Shown here in pieces: positions 43,721 through 51,535 of a DNA stretch of 64,000 nucleotides. The translations under genes and the position numbers were made by a program. How positions within the stretch are numbered: the stretch's first letter is position 1; every line of letters starts with the position of its first letter. The notes under the pieces were generated by a model. It was given only the letters and a program-made list of their open reading frames with translations, was not told the origin of the DNA and did no database searches. Source of the DNA: Myxococcota bacterium (lineage in GTDB: Bacteria > Myxococcota_A > UBA9160 > UBA6930); NCBI GenBank assembly GCA_028277885.1, contig JANQFK010000086.1, positions 52,014-116,013 of the forward strand, given 5' to 3'.

Positions 43721-43741
43721 GCCGACCCGGGATGGGTCGGC
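43721..43741. terminator. bidirectional hairpin between MFS and isochorismatase-like genes
   Basis: GCCGACCC (43721-43728) and GGGTCGGC (43734-43741) form a perfect eight-base stem with a five-base loop, four bases after the MFS stop. The minus-strand operon ends 20 bases away. Similar sequence occurs after other genes (see 39890-39918 and 57327-57348). Confidence 0.65.
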
Positions 43742-43760
43742 TTCCGCCGGGCTCGCTCAG

Positions 43761-44381
43761 CTAGCTCGACCAGGCTGCGAGCAGGTCCTCGCTGCGCACC
43801 AGGGTGGAGACCGCGCCCAGGGTGTTGGCGAACACCGCCTCCACGTACTCGGCGGGGAAGCCCGCCACGGCGTCGCGCGGGATCACCACCTGGTAGCCGG
43901 CGTTCACCGCGTCGAAGGCCAGGTTCTGGATCGCGACGTTCACCGAGACGCCCACGCCCACCAGGGTGCGAACCCCCAGGTTGCGCAGCACGAAGTCGAG
44001 CTCGGTGCCCTGGAAGGGCGAGAGCCCGTGCAGGCGCGGCAGCACCAGGTCCGACTCCGCCACCGGGATCTCGGGCACGATCTGCGCGGCCTCGGAGCCG
44101 GGCAGGAGCTTCGGCTCGGAGCGCGCCATGTACTGGAAGATGCGCGCGTTGGTGTTGGCGCCCTGGCCGTCGGCGCGGCGCTCGGCGGTGCAGTGGAGCA
44201 CCGGCACCCGGGCGGCGCGGGCCGCCACCACCAGCCGGGCGATGTTGCCGGTGACGGGGCCCTTGGCGGCGGCGGCCAGCTCGGGCAGCGCCGAGAGGTC
44301 CCCCATCACGGCGCGCTGGCACTCCTGGGTCACCAGCGCGGTGTGGGCGGGATCGACGAGTGCGTTCAGGTCCAGCGGCAC
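43761..44381 (-). CDS. isochorismatase-fold protein with altered catalytic triad
   Basis: A 206-residue protein of the isochorismatase/cysteine-hydrolase fold (HTALVTQECQRAVMG, PVLHCTAERR, SPFQGTELDFVLRNLGVRTLVGVG, NLAFDAVNAGYQVVIPRDAV). The family's Asp, Lys and Cys are replaced: VTQECQ has Glu where VIDMQ has Asp, the Lys before FxGT is Arg, and the nucleophile region reads SVNVAIQ in place of TNVCV. Ordinary hydrolase chemistry is therefore unlikely; it may bind a ligand or use another mechanism. It is the last of six genes transcribed from the P450 at 50431, 25 bases after the CoA transferase. Confidence 0.84.
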   Translation of the reverse strand: MPLDLNALVDPAHTALVTQECQRAVMGDLSALPELAAAAKGPVTGNIARLVVAARAARVPVLHCTAERRADGQGANTNARIFQYMARSEPKLLPGSEAAQIVPEIPVAESDLVLPRLHGLSPFQGTELDFVLRNLGVRTLVGVGVSVNVAIQNLAFDAVNAGYQVVIPRDAVAGFPAEYVEAVFANTLGAVSTLVRSEDLLAAWSS

Positions 44382-44406
44382 GGGGGCACCTCCCGGGGCT
44401 CGGGGC

Positions 44407-45654
44407 TCACGCGATCACTCCCTTCTCGCGCAGCGCCGCGATCTCGGCGTCGCCCAGGTCGAGCACCCGGCGCAGCACCGCGTCGCTGTGCTCGCCGAGC
44501 CGCGGGCAGGGCGTCACCGGCCCCTCGGCGACCCGGGAGAGCTTCACCGGGTTGCCCACCACCCGCATGGGACGCTCGGCGTCGGGGCGCGGCACCTCGA
44601 TCAGCATGCCGCGGGAGGCCACGTGGGGGTCGCGCTCGAGGTCCTCGGGGCGGTGGCTCGGGCCCGCCGCGATGCCGAGCTCGCACAGCGCGCGGCAGGC
44701 CTCGAGGCGGGTCTTGTCCCGCGCCCAGGCCTCGAGGGCGGGGCGCACCACCGAGTCCGTGTGGGCCGCCCAGCCTTCGCGGGTGGCGAAGCGCTCGTCG
44801 TCGCACCACTCCGGGTGCCCCACCGCCCGGGCCAGGCGCTCGAACTGGTGCTCGCGGAACACCGCGACCACGAACCAGCCGTCGCTCGCCGCGAAGGCCG
44901 AGCAGATCGCGATGTTGCCGGGCGCGGCGAACTCCGGCGGGAGCCCCATGGACCAGAAGAAGGGCGGCATGTCGGACATCGCCACCATGGCGTCGTAGAG
45001 CGCGACGTCCACCTGCTGGCCCTCGCCGGTGCGCTCGCGCTGGCGCAGGGCCGAGAGGATGCCGATCACCGCGAAGAGCGCGCTCGAGATGTCGCCCAGG
45101 GCGCCGGCCACCACCACCGGCGGCGGCTCGCCGGGCCGGCGGCTCGGCTCGTAGAGCCCCGCCATGGCCTCGGCGACGGGCGCGTAGGCGGGCCAGTCCG
45201 CGTAGGGCGAGCCCTCGTGGCCGAACCCCGAGATCGAGGCGTAGACGAGCCCCGGCGCGAGCTTCGCCAGGGCCTCGTAGCCCAGGCCCAGGCGCTCCAT
45301 GGCGCCGGCCTTGAAGTTCTCCGCCACCACGTCGAAGTGGGGCACCAGGCGCAGGAACAGCGCGCGCCCCTCCTCGCTGCGCAGGTCGAGGGCGAGGCTC
45401 TGCTTCGAGAGGTTGTTGCGCAGGTAGGTGGCCCCCACCGTGCGCCCGTCCTCGTCGGTGATGGCGGGCAGCGAGGCGCGGCCGGCGTCACCCCGCTCGG
45501 GCGGCTCGATCTTCACCACCTCGGCGCCCAGGTGGGCCAGCAGCTGGGTCGCGTAGGGGAGCGCCTGCATCTGCTCGACGGCGAGCACACGCACGCCGTC
45601 CAGGGGCTTCCCCCAGGCGGCTCGCTCCGGGTGGCGGACCTCGCCGACGCGCAC
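44407..45654 (-). CDS. CaiB/BaiF family CoA transferase
   Basis: A 415-residue class III CoA transferase (PLDGVRVLAVEQMQALPYATQLLAHLGAEVVKIEPPERGD, KQSLALDLRSEEGRALF, SISGFGHEGSPYADW, RERTGEGQQVDVALYDA). The nucleophilic Asp is in place in VVAGALGDISSALFA, 22 residues before the conserved TG. It starts at GTG (MRVGEVRHPERAAW). Expected role: swapping CoA between a carboxylic acid and an acyl-CoA donor, giving a ligase-independent way to activate or release a side-chain acid. Mid-operon between a SnoaL-like gene and the isochorismatase-fold gene. Confidence 0.9.
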   Translation of the reverse strand: MRVGEVRHPERAAWGKPLDGVRVLAVEQMQALPYATQLLAHLGAEVVKIEPPERGDAGRASLPAITDEDGRTVGATYLRNNLSKQSLALDLRSEEGRALFLRLVPHFDVVAENFKAGAMERLGLGYEALAKLAPGLVYASISGFGHEGSPYADWPAYAPVAEAMAGLYEPSRRPGEPPPVVVAGALGDISSALFAVIGILSALRQRERTGEGQQVDVALYDAMVAMSDMPPFFWSMGLPPEFAAPGNIAICSAFAASDGWFVVAVFREHQFERLARAVGHPEWCDDERFATREGWAAHTDSVVRPALEAWARDKTRLEACRALCELGIAAGPSHRPEDLERDPHVASRGMLIEVPRPDAERPMRVVGNPVKLSRVAEGPVTPCPRLGEHSDAVLRRVLDLGDAEIAALREKGVIA

Positions 45655-45669
45655 GCCCCGGCCCGCCGC

Positions 45670-46125
45670 TCAGGTGGGGATCTGGAGCGCCTCGGGGAGC
45701 GTGCCTTCCAGGAAGGCCTGCTCCTCGACGCGCTCGCGGATGCGCCAGCCGTCGGCGGTGCGCACCAGCCGGTCGTTGTAGTAGGCGCCCACGGTGAAGA
45801 TGTGCAGGCTGCCGTCGGGGTTCGGGAAGCCCATGGGGTTCAGCACGCAGGTGCGCGCCTTCGCGGCGTCGCCGTCGAGCTCCACCACCGAGTTGCTGAT
45901 GAAGTGCACCGTCATCGGGAAGGGCGCCAGGGCCTTCTCGAGCCACTCGCGCACCTTGGGGTAGTCGCCCGCCACGCCGCCCGCGCTGGTGTAGTCGAGG
46001 TGGGCGTCGGCGACGAAGCAGGTGTCGAGCAGCGCCCAGTCCTTGGTGTCGATCGCGGTGGTGTAGCGGATCAGCAGGTCGTCGATCTCGATGCGGTCCG
46101 AGACCTCCTGGAGGGACAGGGCCAT
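45670..46125 (-). CDS. SnoaL-like / NTF2-fold protein
   Basis: A 151-residue SnoaL_4-type protein: SDRIEIDDLLIRYTTAIDTKDWALLDTCF is the usual helix start, followed by beta-strands (TVHFISNSVVELDGDAAKART, VGAYYNDRLVRTADGWRIRER). The fold is shared by steroid delta-isomerases, hydratases and polyketide cyclases; the Asp in TAIDTKDW is common to many. Three SnoaL-like proteins in this window lie near the ligase or P450 genes, suggesting an isomerase, hydratase or binding role on ring or side-chain CoA esters. Start at ATG, stop 15 bases before the CoA transferase. Confidence 0.82.
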   Translation of the reverse strand: MALSLQEVSDRIEIDDLLIRYTTAIDTKDWALLDTCFVADAHLDYTSAGGVAGDYPKVREWLEKALAPFPMTVHFISNSVVELDGDAAKARTCVLNPMGFPNPDGSLHIFTVGAYYNDRLVRTADGWRIRERVEEQAFLEGTLPEALQIPT

Positions 46126-46166
46126 CGGGTTCTCCTCTCGCGCGGAACGCGCAGTCTACCCCAGGT

Positions 46167-47696
46167 CTACCCGAGGTCGGCGGATCCGATCCGGGTGGCG
46201 CGCCCCGCCCAGTAGCGCTCGCGGAGCCGGCGCACGTAGAGCTTCCCCGACGGGTGCCGCGGCAGGGCGTCCTCGAAGTCCACGGAGCGGGGCACCTTGT
46301 AGCCGGCCAGGTGCTCCCGACCGAAGGCGAGGACCTCGGCCTCGAGCTCCGGCGAGGCCCGGAAGCCCGGCAGGAGCTCCACCGCGGCCTTCACGCTCTC
46401 GCCCCACTCGTCGTCGGGCACCCCGAAGACCGCCACGTCGGCCACCGCCGGGTGCTCCTGGAGCACCTGCTCCACCTCGGCGGGGTAGATGTTCACGCCG
46501 CCGGAGATGATCATGTTCGACTTGCGGTCCACCAGGTGCACCCAGCCCTCGGCGTCGACGAACCCCACGTCGCCCAGGGTGAAGACCCCGGGCGCGAGGT
46601 GGGCGGCTTCGGTCTTGTCGGGATCGTCGTGGTACTCGAACACCCGGTCCTGGCCCTTCGCGTGGCAGTAGAGCTGGCCGACCTCGCCGGCGGGCAGCCG
46701 CTCGCCGGCGTCGTCCACGGCGAACACCTCGAAGGCCGGCAGGACGCGCCCCACGGTGCCGGGATGCTCGAGCCACTCCTTCGTGTCCACCAGGGTGTTG
46801 ACGCCGCCCTCGGTGCCGCCCCAGTACTCCACGAAGATCGGCCCCCACCAGTCGATCATGCGCCGCTTCACCGGCACCGAGACCGGCGCCGCACCGTGGA
46901 GCACCAGGTCGAGGCGCGGCGCCGAGAAGCCCGCGCGCACCTCCTCGGGCAGGCGCAGCAGGCGCACGAACATGGTGGGCACCAGGTGGGTGTGGGCGAT
47001 CGCGCTCTCGGTCAGCACGTCGAGCACCCGGCGCTCGTCCCAGCGCGGCAGGATCACGATGGGGGCGCCGTTCGCCTGGTCGTAGACCGCGAACATGAGC
47101 GGCGCCGCGTGGTACATGGGCCCGGTGATGAGGTGGGGCCCGCTGCCGTCGAGCCCCACCCGGTGCCCGTAGGCCTCCTGGCCCGCCAGCGCGGCGGCGA
47201 GGCTCCCCGCGCGGGCGCGCTTCACCCCCTTCGGCCGCCCCGTGGTGCCGCTCGTGTAGATCATGGGGCCGCCGGCGGGCCCGTCACCGGGCATCGGCTC
47301 GTCCGACGCCGAGGCCAGCACGGCGTCGAGCTCCCCGCCCACGCGCAGCACACCCGGCGCCCCCGCCGCACGGGTCGTCGCCTCGAAGGCGTCGTCGCAC
47401 ACCACCCACTTCGCGCCGGAGTCGGCGATCACGTAGGCGATCTCCTCGGGCGCCAGGTGCCAGTTGATGGGCGTCACCCAGACCCCGGCCAGGATCGCCC
47501 CCACCACCAGCTCCACGTACTCGACGCGGTTGTGCATCAGCAGCGCCACCCGGTCGTCGGGCGCGACCCCGGCCTCCTCGCGCAGGAAGCGGGCGAAGCG
47601 GGTGGCGCGGTCGGCGAGCTCGGCCCAGCTGCGCCAGCGCTCGAGGTCCGAGACGGCGAGCTCCCCGGGGCGGCTCCTCGCGTGGTCGTAGATCAA
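46167..47696 (-). CDS. acyl-CoA synthetase (FadD-type)
   Basis: A 509-residue AMP-forming ligase. Motifs in order: P-loop IYTSGTTGRPKGVK, GPMYHAAPLM, VEYWGGTEGG, LGDVGFVDAEGWVHLVDRKSNMIISGGVNIYPAEVE and the A10 lysine in HPSGKLYVR. Similar in layout to the FadD enzymes that act on steroid side-chain acids, though the substrate is unproven. TTG at 47696 overlaps the stop of the preceding ligase gene (TTGA), and the product then starts MIYDHARSRPGELAVSD, the usual N-terminus; the frame is open far upstream, only because of high GC. Forty-one bases follow before the SnoaL-like gene. Confidence 0.9.
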   Translation of the reverse strand: MIYDHARSRPGELAVSDLERWRSWAELADRATRFARFLREEAGVAPDDRVALLMHNRVEYVELVVGAILAGVWVTPINWHLAPEEIAYVIADSGAKWVVCDDAFEATTRAAGAPGVLRVGGELDAVLASASDEPMPGDGPAGGPMIYTSGTTGRPKGVKRARAGSLAAALAGQEAYGHRVGLDGSGPHLITGPMYHAAPLMFAVYDQANGAPIVILPRWDERRVLDVLTESAIAHTHLVPTMFVRLLRLPEEVRAGFSAPRLDLVLHGAAPVSVPVKRRMIDWWGPIFVEYWGGTEGGVNTLVDTKEWLEHPGTVGRVLPAFEVFAVDDAGERLPAGEVGQLYCHAKGQDRVFEYHDDPDKTEAAHLAPGVFTLGDVGFVDAEGWVHLVDRKSNMIISGGVNIYPAEVEQVLQEHPAVADVAVFGVPDDEWGESVKAAVELLPGFRASPELEAEVLAFGREHLAGYKVPRSVDFEDALPRHPSGKLYVRRLRERYWAGRATRIGSADLG

Positions 47697-49174
47697 GCGT
47701 CGCCTTCCGCCGGCCGCTCGAGCCGTGCCTCGCGCAGCGCCGAGCGGCGCACCTTGCCGGCGTCGTCGCGCAGGGGCTCCGCCACGTACTCGAAGCTGCG
47801 CGGCACCTTGGTGCGAACCAGCCGCTCGGCCAGGTGCTCGCGCAGCTCGGCGTCGCTCACCGGCTCGGTGGCGTCCACGATGGCGTGGATGCGCTGGCCG
47901 AGGTCGTCGTCGGGCAGCCCGATCACCGCGCTCGAGCGCACCGCGGGGTGCTGGTCGAGGGCCGCCTCCACCTCGGCGGGGTACACGTTGGCGCCGCCGG
48001 TCACGATCATGTCCGTCTTGCGGTCGGCGAGGTAGAGGTAGCCGTCCTCGTCCACCCAGCCGAGGTCGCCCAGGGTCTCCCAGCCGTCCTCCGTCGCCCT
48101 CGCCTCGGCGCCCACGTAGTGGTACGTGGAGCCGCGGCCGCCCGGCGGCATCATGTAGACCTCGCCCAGGGTCCCGGGCGGGCACTCCTTGCCCTCCTCG
48201 TCGAGGATGCGGATCCTGCGCCCGCCCGTGGGCCGTCCCACCGAGCCCGGGTGGGCGAGCCACTCGGTGCCCGAGATCTGGGTGCCGGCGATGCGCTCGG
48301 TGCCGCCGTAGGCCTCGTGGATGCGCTCCGGCCCGAGCCAGCCGATCCAGGCGCGCTTGAGCCACTCCGGGCTCGGCGCCCCGGTGCACATCACCGTGCG
48401 CAGGGACGAGAGGTCGTGGCGGTCGCGCACCTCGGCGGGCAGACGCCAGATGCGCTGCATCATGGTGGGTACGAAGAGCACCCACTCGACGCGGTGCGCC
48501 TCGATGGCCGCGAGACAGCGCTCGGGATCGAAGCGCGGCAGCAGCACCACCGTGCCTCCGCACAGCAGCGTCTGCCACGAGGTGATGAAGGGCCCGGCGT
48601 GGTAGAGCGGGCCCGGCACCAGGGTGACGCCGCCGCGCCGCATGCCGTTGGGCTCGGCGTCGGGGTCGCACTCGGCCGGCGCGCGCTCGACGATGAGCTT
48701 CGGCCGCCCCGTGCTGCCCCCGGACGTCATGGCCCGCACGCGCCCGGGCGTCGCGTCGGGCAGCGGAGCCTCGTCCAGGGTGGGGGACGGGACGAAGCCC
48801 TCGGGCAGCGAGACGCGGTCCTCCACCTCCCCGGGCGGCGCCCCCACCACCAGGGGCGGATCGGCGAGCTCGATGATGGCGCGGCGCTCGATGGCCGGAA
48901 GCCGCGACGAGACGGGCTGGGGCGTGGCGCCGAGGCGCCAGATGGCCAGGCAGGCGCCGAAGAACTCGACCCCGTTGGGCAGCGCGAGGGTGACCAGGTC
49001 GCCGCTCTTCACCCCGAGGCCCGCGTAGGCGCGGGCCAGGCGGTTCGCGCGCCGGTCGAGGGCCGCGAAGCTCTCGCGCTCCACGCCGGCCTCGCCGAGG
49101 AAGCGGATGGCGTCGCGCCCCGGCGCCGCCTCGGCGTGCCGGCGCAGCGCCTCGCCGTAGGAGACCGTGGCCAC
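47693..49174 (-). CDS. acyl-CoA synthetase with GGST-type P-loop (bile-acid-CoA-ligase-like)
   Basis: A 493-residue AMP-binding enzyme. The P-loop reads TSGGSTGRPKLI instead of the common SGTTGxPKG, a variant known from bile acid-CoA ligases. Other motifs are GPLYHAGPF, EAYGGTER, LGDLGWVDEDGYLYLADRKTDMIVTGG, VYPAEVE and the A10 lysine in DAGKVRR. It is three bases downstream of the P450 gene and overlaps the second ligase gene (TTGA). A natural reading is that the P450 oxidises a side-chain terminus to an acid, which this enzyme activates. Two different ligases in a row may serve different chain lengths or the ring part. Confidence 0.9.
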   Translation of the reverse strand: MATVSYGEALRRHAEAAPGRDAIRFLGEAGVERESFAALDRRANRLARAYAGLGVKSGDLVTLALPNGVEFFGACLAIWRLGATPQPVSSRLPAIERRAIIELADPPLVVGAPPGEVEDRVSLPEGFVPSPTLDEAPLPDATPGRVRAMTSGGSTGRPKLIVERAPAECDPDAEPNGMRRGGVTLVPGPLYHAGPFITSWQTLLCGGTVVLLPRFDPERCLAAIEAHRVEWVLFVPTMMQRIWRLPAEVRDRHDLSSLRTVMCTGAPSPEWLKRAWIGWLGPERIHEAYGGTERIAGTQISGTEWLAHPGSVGRPTGGRRIRILDEEGKECPPGTLGEVYMMPPGGRGSTYHYVGAEARATEDGWETLGDLGWVDEDGYLYLADRKTDMIVTGGANVYPAEVEAALDQHPAVRSSAVIGLPDDDLGQRIHAIVDATEPVSDAELREHLAERLVRTKVPRSFEYVAEPLRDDAGKVRRSALREARLERPAEGDA

Positions 49175-49177
49175 GGG

Positions 49178-50431
49178 TCAGGCGGCCCGGTGGGCCCGCC
49201 CGCGCTCCGGCGTGTAGCGCACCGGGATCTCCTTGATCCCGTCGATGAACGACGAGCGCAGCCGCCGCACCTCCCCCGCGATCTCCATGTCGGGGAGGCG
49301 GGCGAGGAGCTCCTCGAACAGGATGTTGATCTCCAGGCGCGCGAGGTTCGCGCCGAGGCAGAAGTGCTCGCCGATCCCGAAGGCGAGGTGGTGGTTGGGC
49401 GAGCGCGTGACGTCGAAGCGGTCGGGGTCCTCGAACACGTCCTCGTCCCGGTTCACCGAGGGGTAGTAGAGCACCACCTTGTCGCCGGCCCGGATCGGCA
49501 CCCCGCGGATCTCCGTGTCCGCGGTGGCGGTGCGCCGGAAGTACATCACCGGCGGGCTGTAGCGCAGCATCTCCTCCACCGCGTCGGGGATGAGGGACGG
49601 GTCGGCCACCAGGCGGTCGCGCGACTCCGGGTGCCGCATCAGCGCCAGCATCCCGTGGGAGATCAGGTTGCGGGTGGTCTCGTTCCCCGCCACCGCGAGC
49701 AGCAGGAAGAAGGAGTCGTACTCGAGCTCGTTCAGCCGCTCGCCGTCCACCTCGCCGGTCAGCAGCGCGGTGGTGAGGTCGTCCTGGGGGCCCTCGCGGC
49801 GGCGGGCGGCGAGCTGGTTCGCGTAGGCCCACATCTCCGCCGAGGCCTGCATGGCGTCCTCGCGGCTGGTCTGGAACTCGGGATCCTCGAAGCCGATCAG
49901 CCGGTTCGAGAGGTCGAACAGGATGCGGCGGTCCTCCTGGGGCACGCCCATCAGGTCGGCGATCACCTGGAGCGGCAGCTCCGCCGCCACGTCGTTCACG
50001 AAGTCGCACTCGCCGCGGCCCGCGACGGCATCCACGATGGCCCGGGCGCGCTCCCGGGTCCGGGCCTCCATGTGCTGCACCCGGTTGGGCGTGAAGCCGC
50101 GCTGCACCAGACGCCGGAACTTCACGTGCTTCGGCGGGTCCATGTTGAGCATGATCATCTGCAGGCGCTGGAGGGTCTCGCCGTCGTGGCTCTCGATGTT
50201 GGTGCCCTGGGACGAGCAGAAGAGCTTCGGGCTCCGCGAGACGTGCTTCAGGTCCTCGTACTTCGTGATCGCCCAGAAGCCCGGGCCGTCGTCGGACTCC
50301 TCGTGCCAGTAGACGGGCGCCTCGGCGCGCAGCTTGCGGAACCAGTGGTGGGGCACGCCGGCGACGAAGTTGTCGGGATCGGTGAGGTCGATCTCGGGAA
50401 AGCGGGGGGTGGCGGGCACGGCGCGGCTCAT
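49178..50431 (-). CDS. cytochrome P450, CYP125-like steroid side-chain hydroxylase
   Basis: A 417-residue P450 with AGNETTRN on the I-helix (about residue 253) and heme Cys in FGIGEHFCLGANLAR (about 358). Several segments match what I know of mycobacterial CYP125: DLTDPDNF near the start, PPKHVKFRRLVQRGFTP, the pair SNRLIGFEDPEF, and the C-terminal RRLRSSFIDGIKEIPVRYT. CYP125 oxidises the terminal C26/27 methyl of cholesterol or cholestenone to the acid. It leads an operon with two ligases, a CoA transferase and small proteins. Its promoter region carries a KstR-type box (50466-50479). CYP124 or CYP142 function is the main alternative. Confidence 0.88.
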   Translation of the reverse strand: MSRAVPATPRFPEIDLTDPDNFVAGVPHHWFRKLRAEAPVYWHEESDDGPGFWAITKYEDLKHVSRSPKLFCSSQGTNIESHDGETLQRLQMIMLNMDPPKHVKFRRLVQRGFTPNRVQHMEARTRERARAIVDAVAGRGECDFVNDVAAELPLQVIADLMGVPQEDRRILFDLSNRLIGFEDPEFQTSREDAMQASAEMWAYANQLAARRREGPQDDLTTALLTGEVDGERLNELEYDSFFLLLAVAGNETTRNLISHGMLALMRHPESRDRLVADPSLIPDAVEEMLRYSPPVMYFRRTATADTEIRGVPIRAGDKVVLYYPSVNRDEDVFEDPDRFDVTRSPNHHLAFGIGEHFCLGANLARLEINILFEELLARLPDMEIAGEVRRLRSSFIDGIKEIPVRYTPERGRAHRAA

Positions 50432-50465
50432 GGCGTGGAGGCTCCGACGGGGATTGCGGAGAGAC

Positions 50466-50479
50466 TAGAACATGTTTCA
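50466..50479. promoter_or_regulatory. KstR-type operator, TAGAACATGTTTCA
   Basis: The 14-mer fits the actinobacterial KstR consensus TnnAACnnGTTnnA at every fixed position. It lies midway between the divergent start codons of the CYP125-like P450 (50431) and the SnoaL-like protein (50518), so it could control both. No promoter elements are clear around it. No KstR gene is in the window; the one TetR at 32213 is a candidate, but its own box is different. Confidence 0.6.
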
Positions 50480-50517
50480 ATCCCGCTTCAACCGAACGAC
50501 TCGGAGCGGAGGGGCCC

Positions 50518-50973
50518 ATGAGCGACGCGCGCGCCGCCATCGAGGCGCTGGTCTTCGCCTACGCGGAGCGCCTCGACGAAGGCGACTTCGACGGCGTGGG
50601 CGAGCTGTTCCGCGAGGCGAGCTACGGCAGCGAGGGGGCACCCGCGGCCGAGGGCGCCGAGGCCGTGGCCGCGATGCTGCGCGACTACGTGAAGCTCCAC
50701 GACGACGGAACCCCGGGCACGAAGCACGTCACCAGCAACCTGGTGGTCGAGATCGACGAGAGCGCCGACACCGCCACCGCGCGCTCCTACTTCACGGTGT
50801 TCCAGGCCGACGAGAGCGGCGCGCCCCGCCCCATCGTGCTCGGACGCTACCGCGACGCCTTCGCGCGCGACGCCTCGGGCTGGCGCTTCACCGAGCGCCG
50901 GATCCGGATCGACCAGACGGGCGACCTCGGTCGGCACCTGCACCGAGCGCCGCCGTCTCGATCCGGTCCGTGA
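50518..50973 (+). CDS. SnoaL-like / NTF2-fold protein
   Basis: A 151-residue SnoaL-like protein (AAIEALVFAYAERLDEGDFDGVGELF; then GTKHVTSNLVVEIDESADTATARSYFTVFQ; VLGRYRDAFARDASGWRFTERRIRID). This is the standard alpha+beta cone layout; conserved Tyr/Asp positions do not identify the reaction. It is divergent from the P450 operon with a KstR-type box between, so it probably serves the same pathway. Its last 86 bases overlap the convergent sortase gene; the two C-termini are in the non-conserved tails of both proteins. SGG GCC start: GGAGGGGCC precedes the ATG closely. Confidence 0.83.
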   Translation: MSDARAAIEALVFAYAERLDEGDFDGVGELFREASYGSEGAPAAEGAEAVAAMLRDYVKLHDDGTPGTKHVTSNLVVEIDESADTATARSYFTVFQADESGAPRPIVLGRYRDAFARDASGWRFTERRIRIDQTGDLGRHLHRAPPSRSGP

Positions 50974-51535
50974 CCGCTTCCGCCCGGACGACGAAGCGCA
51001 GCGGCCCGCCGGGCACGAGGGCGTCGAAGGGCCAGCACGTCACCAGGGTGAGGAGCTTCTCGCCGGCGGGCGCGATCACGTCGGTGCGGCTCTCGTGGAG
51101 CACCTCGGCGCTGCGCACCCGGTAGCGGTGGAGCGCTCCCGTCGGCGTCTCGAGCGAGAGCTCGTCGCCCGGCTCGAGATCGCGCAGGAACGCGAAGTGG
51201 GTGTCCCGGTGGCCCGCGAGCACGCTGTTCTCCGCTGCCCCCGGCGCGGCGCTCCCACCCACGTGCGCCGGACCGAAGGCCAACGTGCGACCGCTGGCCC
51301 CGGCCAGGACGACGAGGTCGTCCTGGCCGGGGGCGCGCAGCCGGGCCACCGGGTAGGTGTCGGCCCAGGGCCATGGCCGCACGCGGTCCTCACCCCCCTG
51401 CGTCCTCTCCCAGGCGTGCTCGAGCAGCACCTGGGCGAGTCGGGCCTTGGCGAGGATCCAGATGCCCTGGCCGAAGCTGACCGCCCCCGCGAGGGCGAGC
51501 GCCGCGGCCAGGGCCTGGAACCCTCGACGGCTCAA
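50888..51535 (-). CDS. class GN sortase
   Basis: A 215-residue membrane-anchored transpeptidase. An N-terminal hydrophobic helix is followed by the sortase barrel with His in NSVLAGHRDTHF (about residue 108), the nucleophile Cys in LTLVTCWPF (about 167) and the Arg in GGPLRFVV. LVTCWPFDA.VPGGPLR is the diagnostic sequence of the proteobacterial class GN (marine proteobacterial) sortases, which are nearly always encoded next to one substrate. That substrate lies upstream: the sortase TTG start overlaps its stop codon (TTGA). The C-terminal tail beyond residue 180 overlaps the convergent SnoaL-like gene. Confidence 0.92.
   Translation of the reverse strand: MSRRGFQALAAALALAGAVSFGQGIWILAKARLAQVLLEHAWERTQGGEDRVRPWPWADTYPVARLRAPGQDDLVVLAGASGRTLAFGPAHVGGSAAPGAAENSVLAGHRDTHFAFLRDLEPGDELSLETPTGALHRYRVRSAEVLHESRTDVIAPAGEKLLTLVTCWPFDALVPGGPLRFVVRAEAVTDRIETAALGAGADRGRPSGRSGSGAR

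Noticed and set aside
46167..50540. One 1457-residue protein joining ligase, ligase and P450 regions
   Set aside because: Only the last 509 residues are ligase-like; the rest reads out of frame through the other two genes. The overlap TTGA and real motifs define separate genes.
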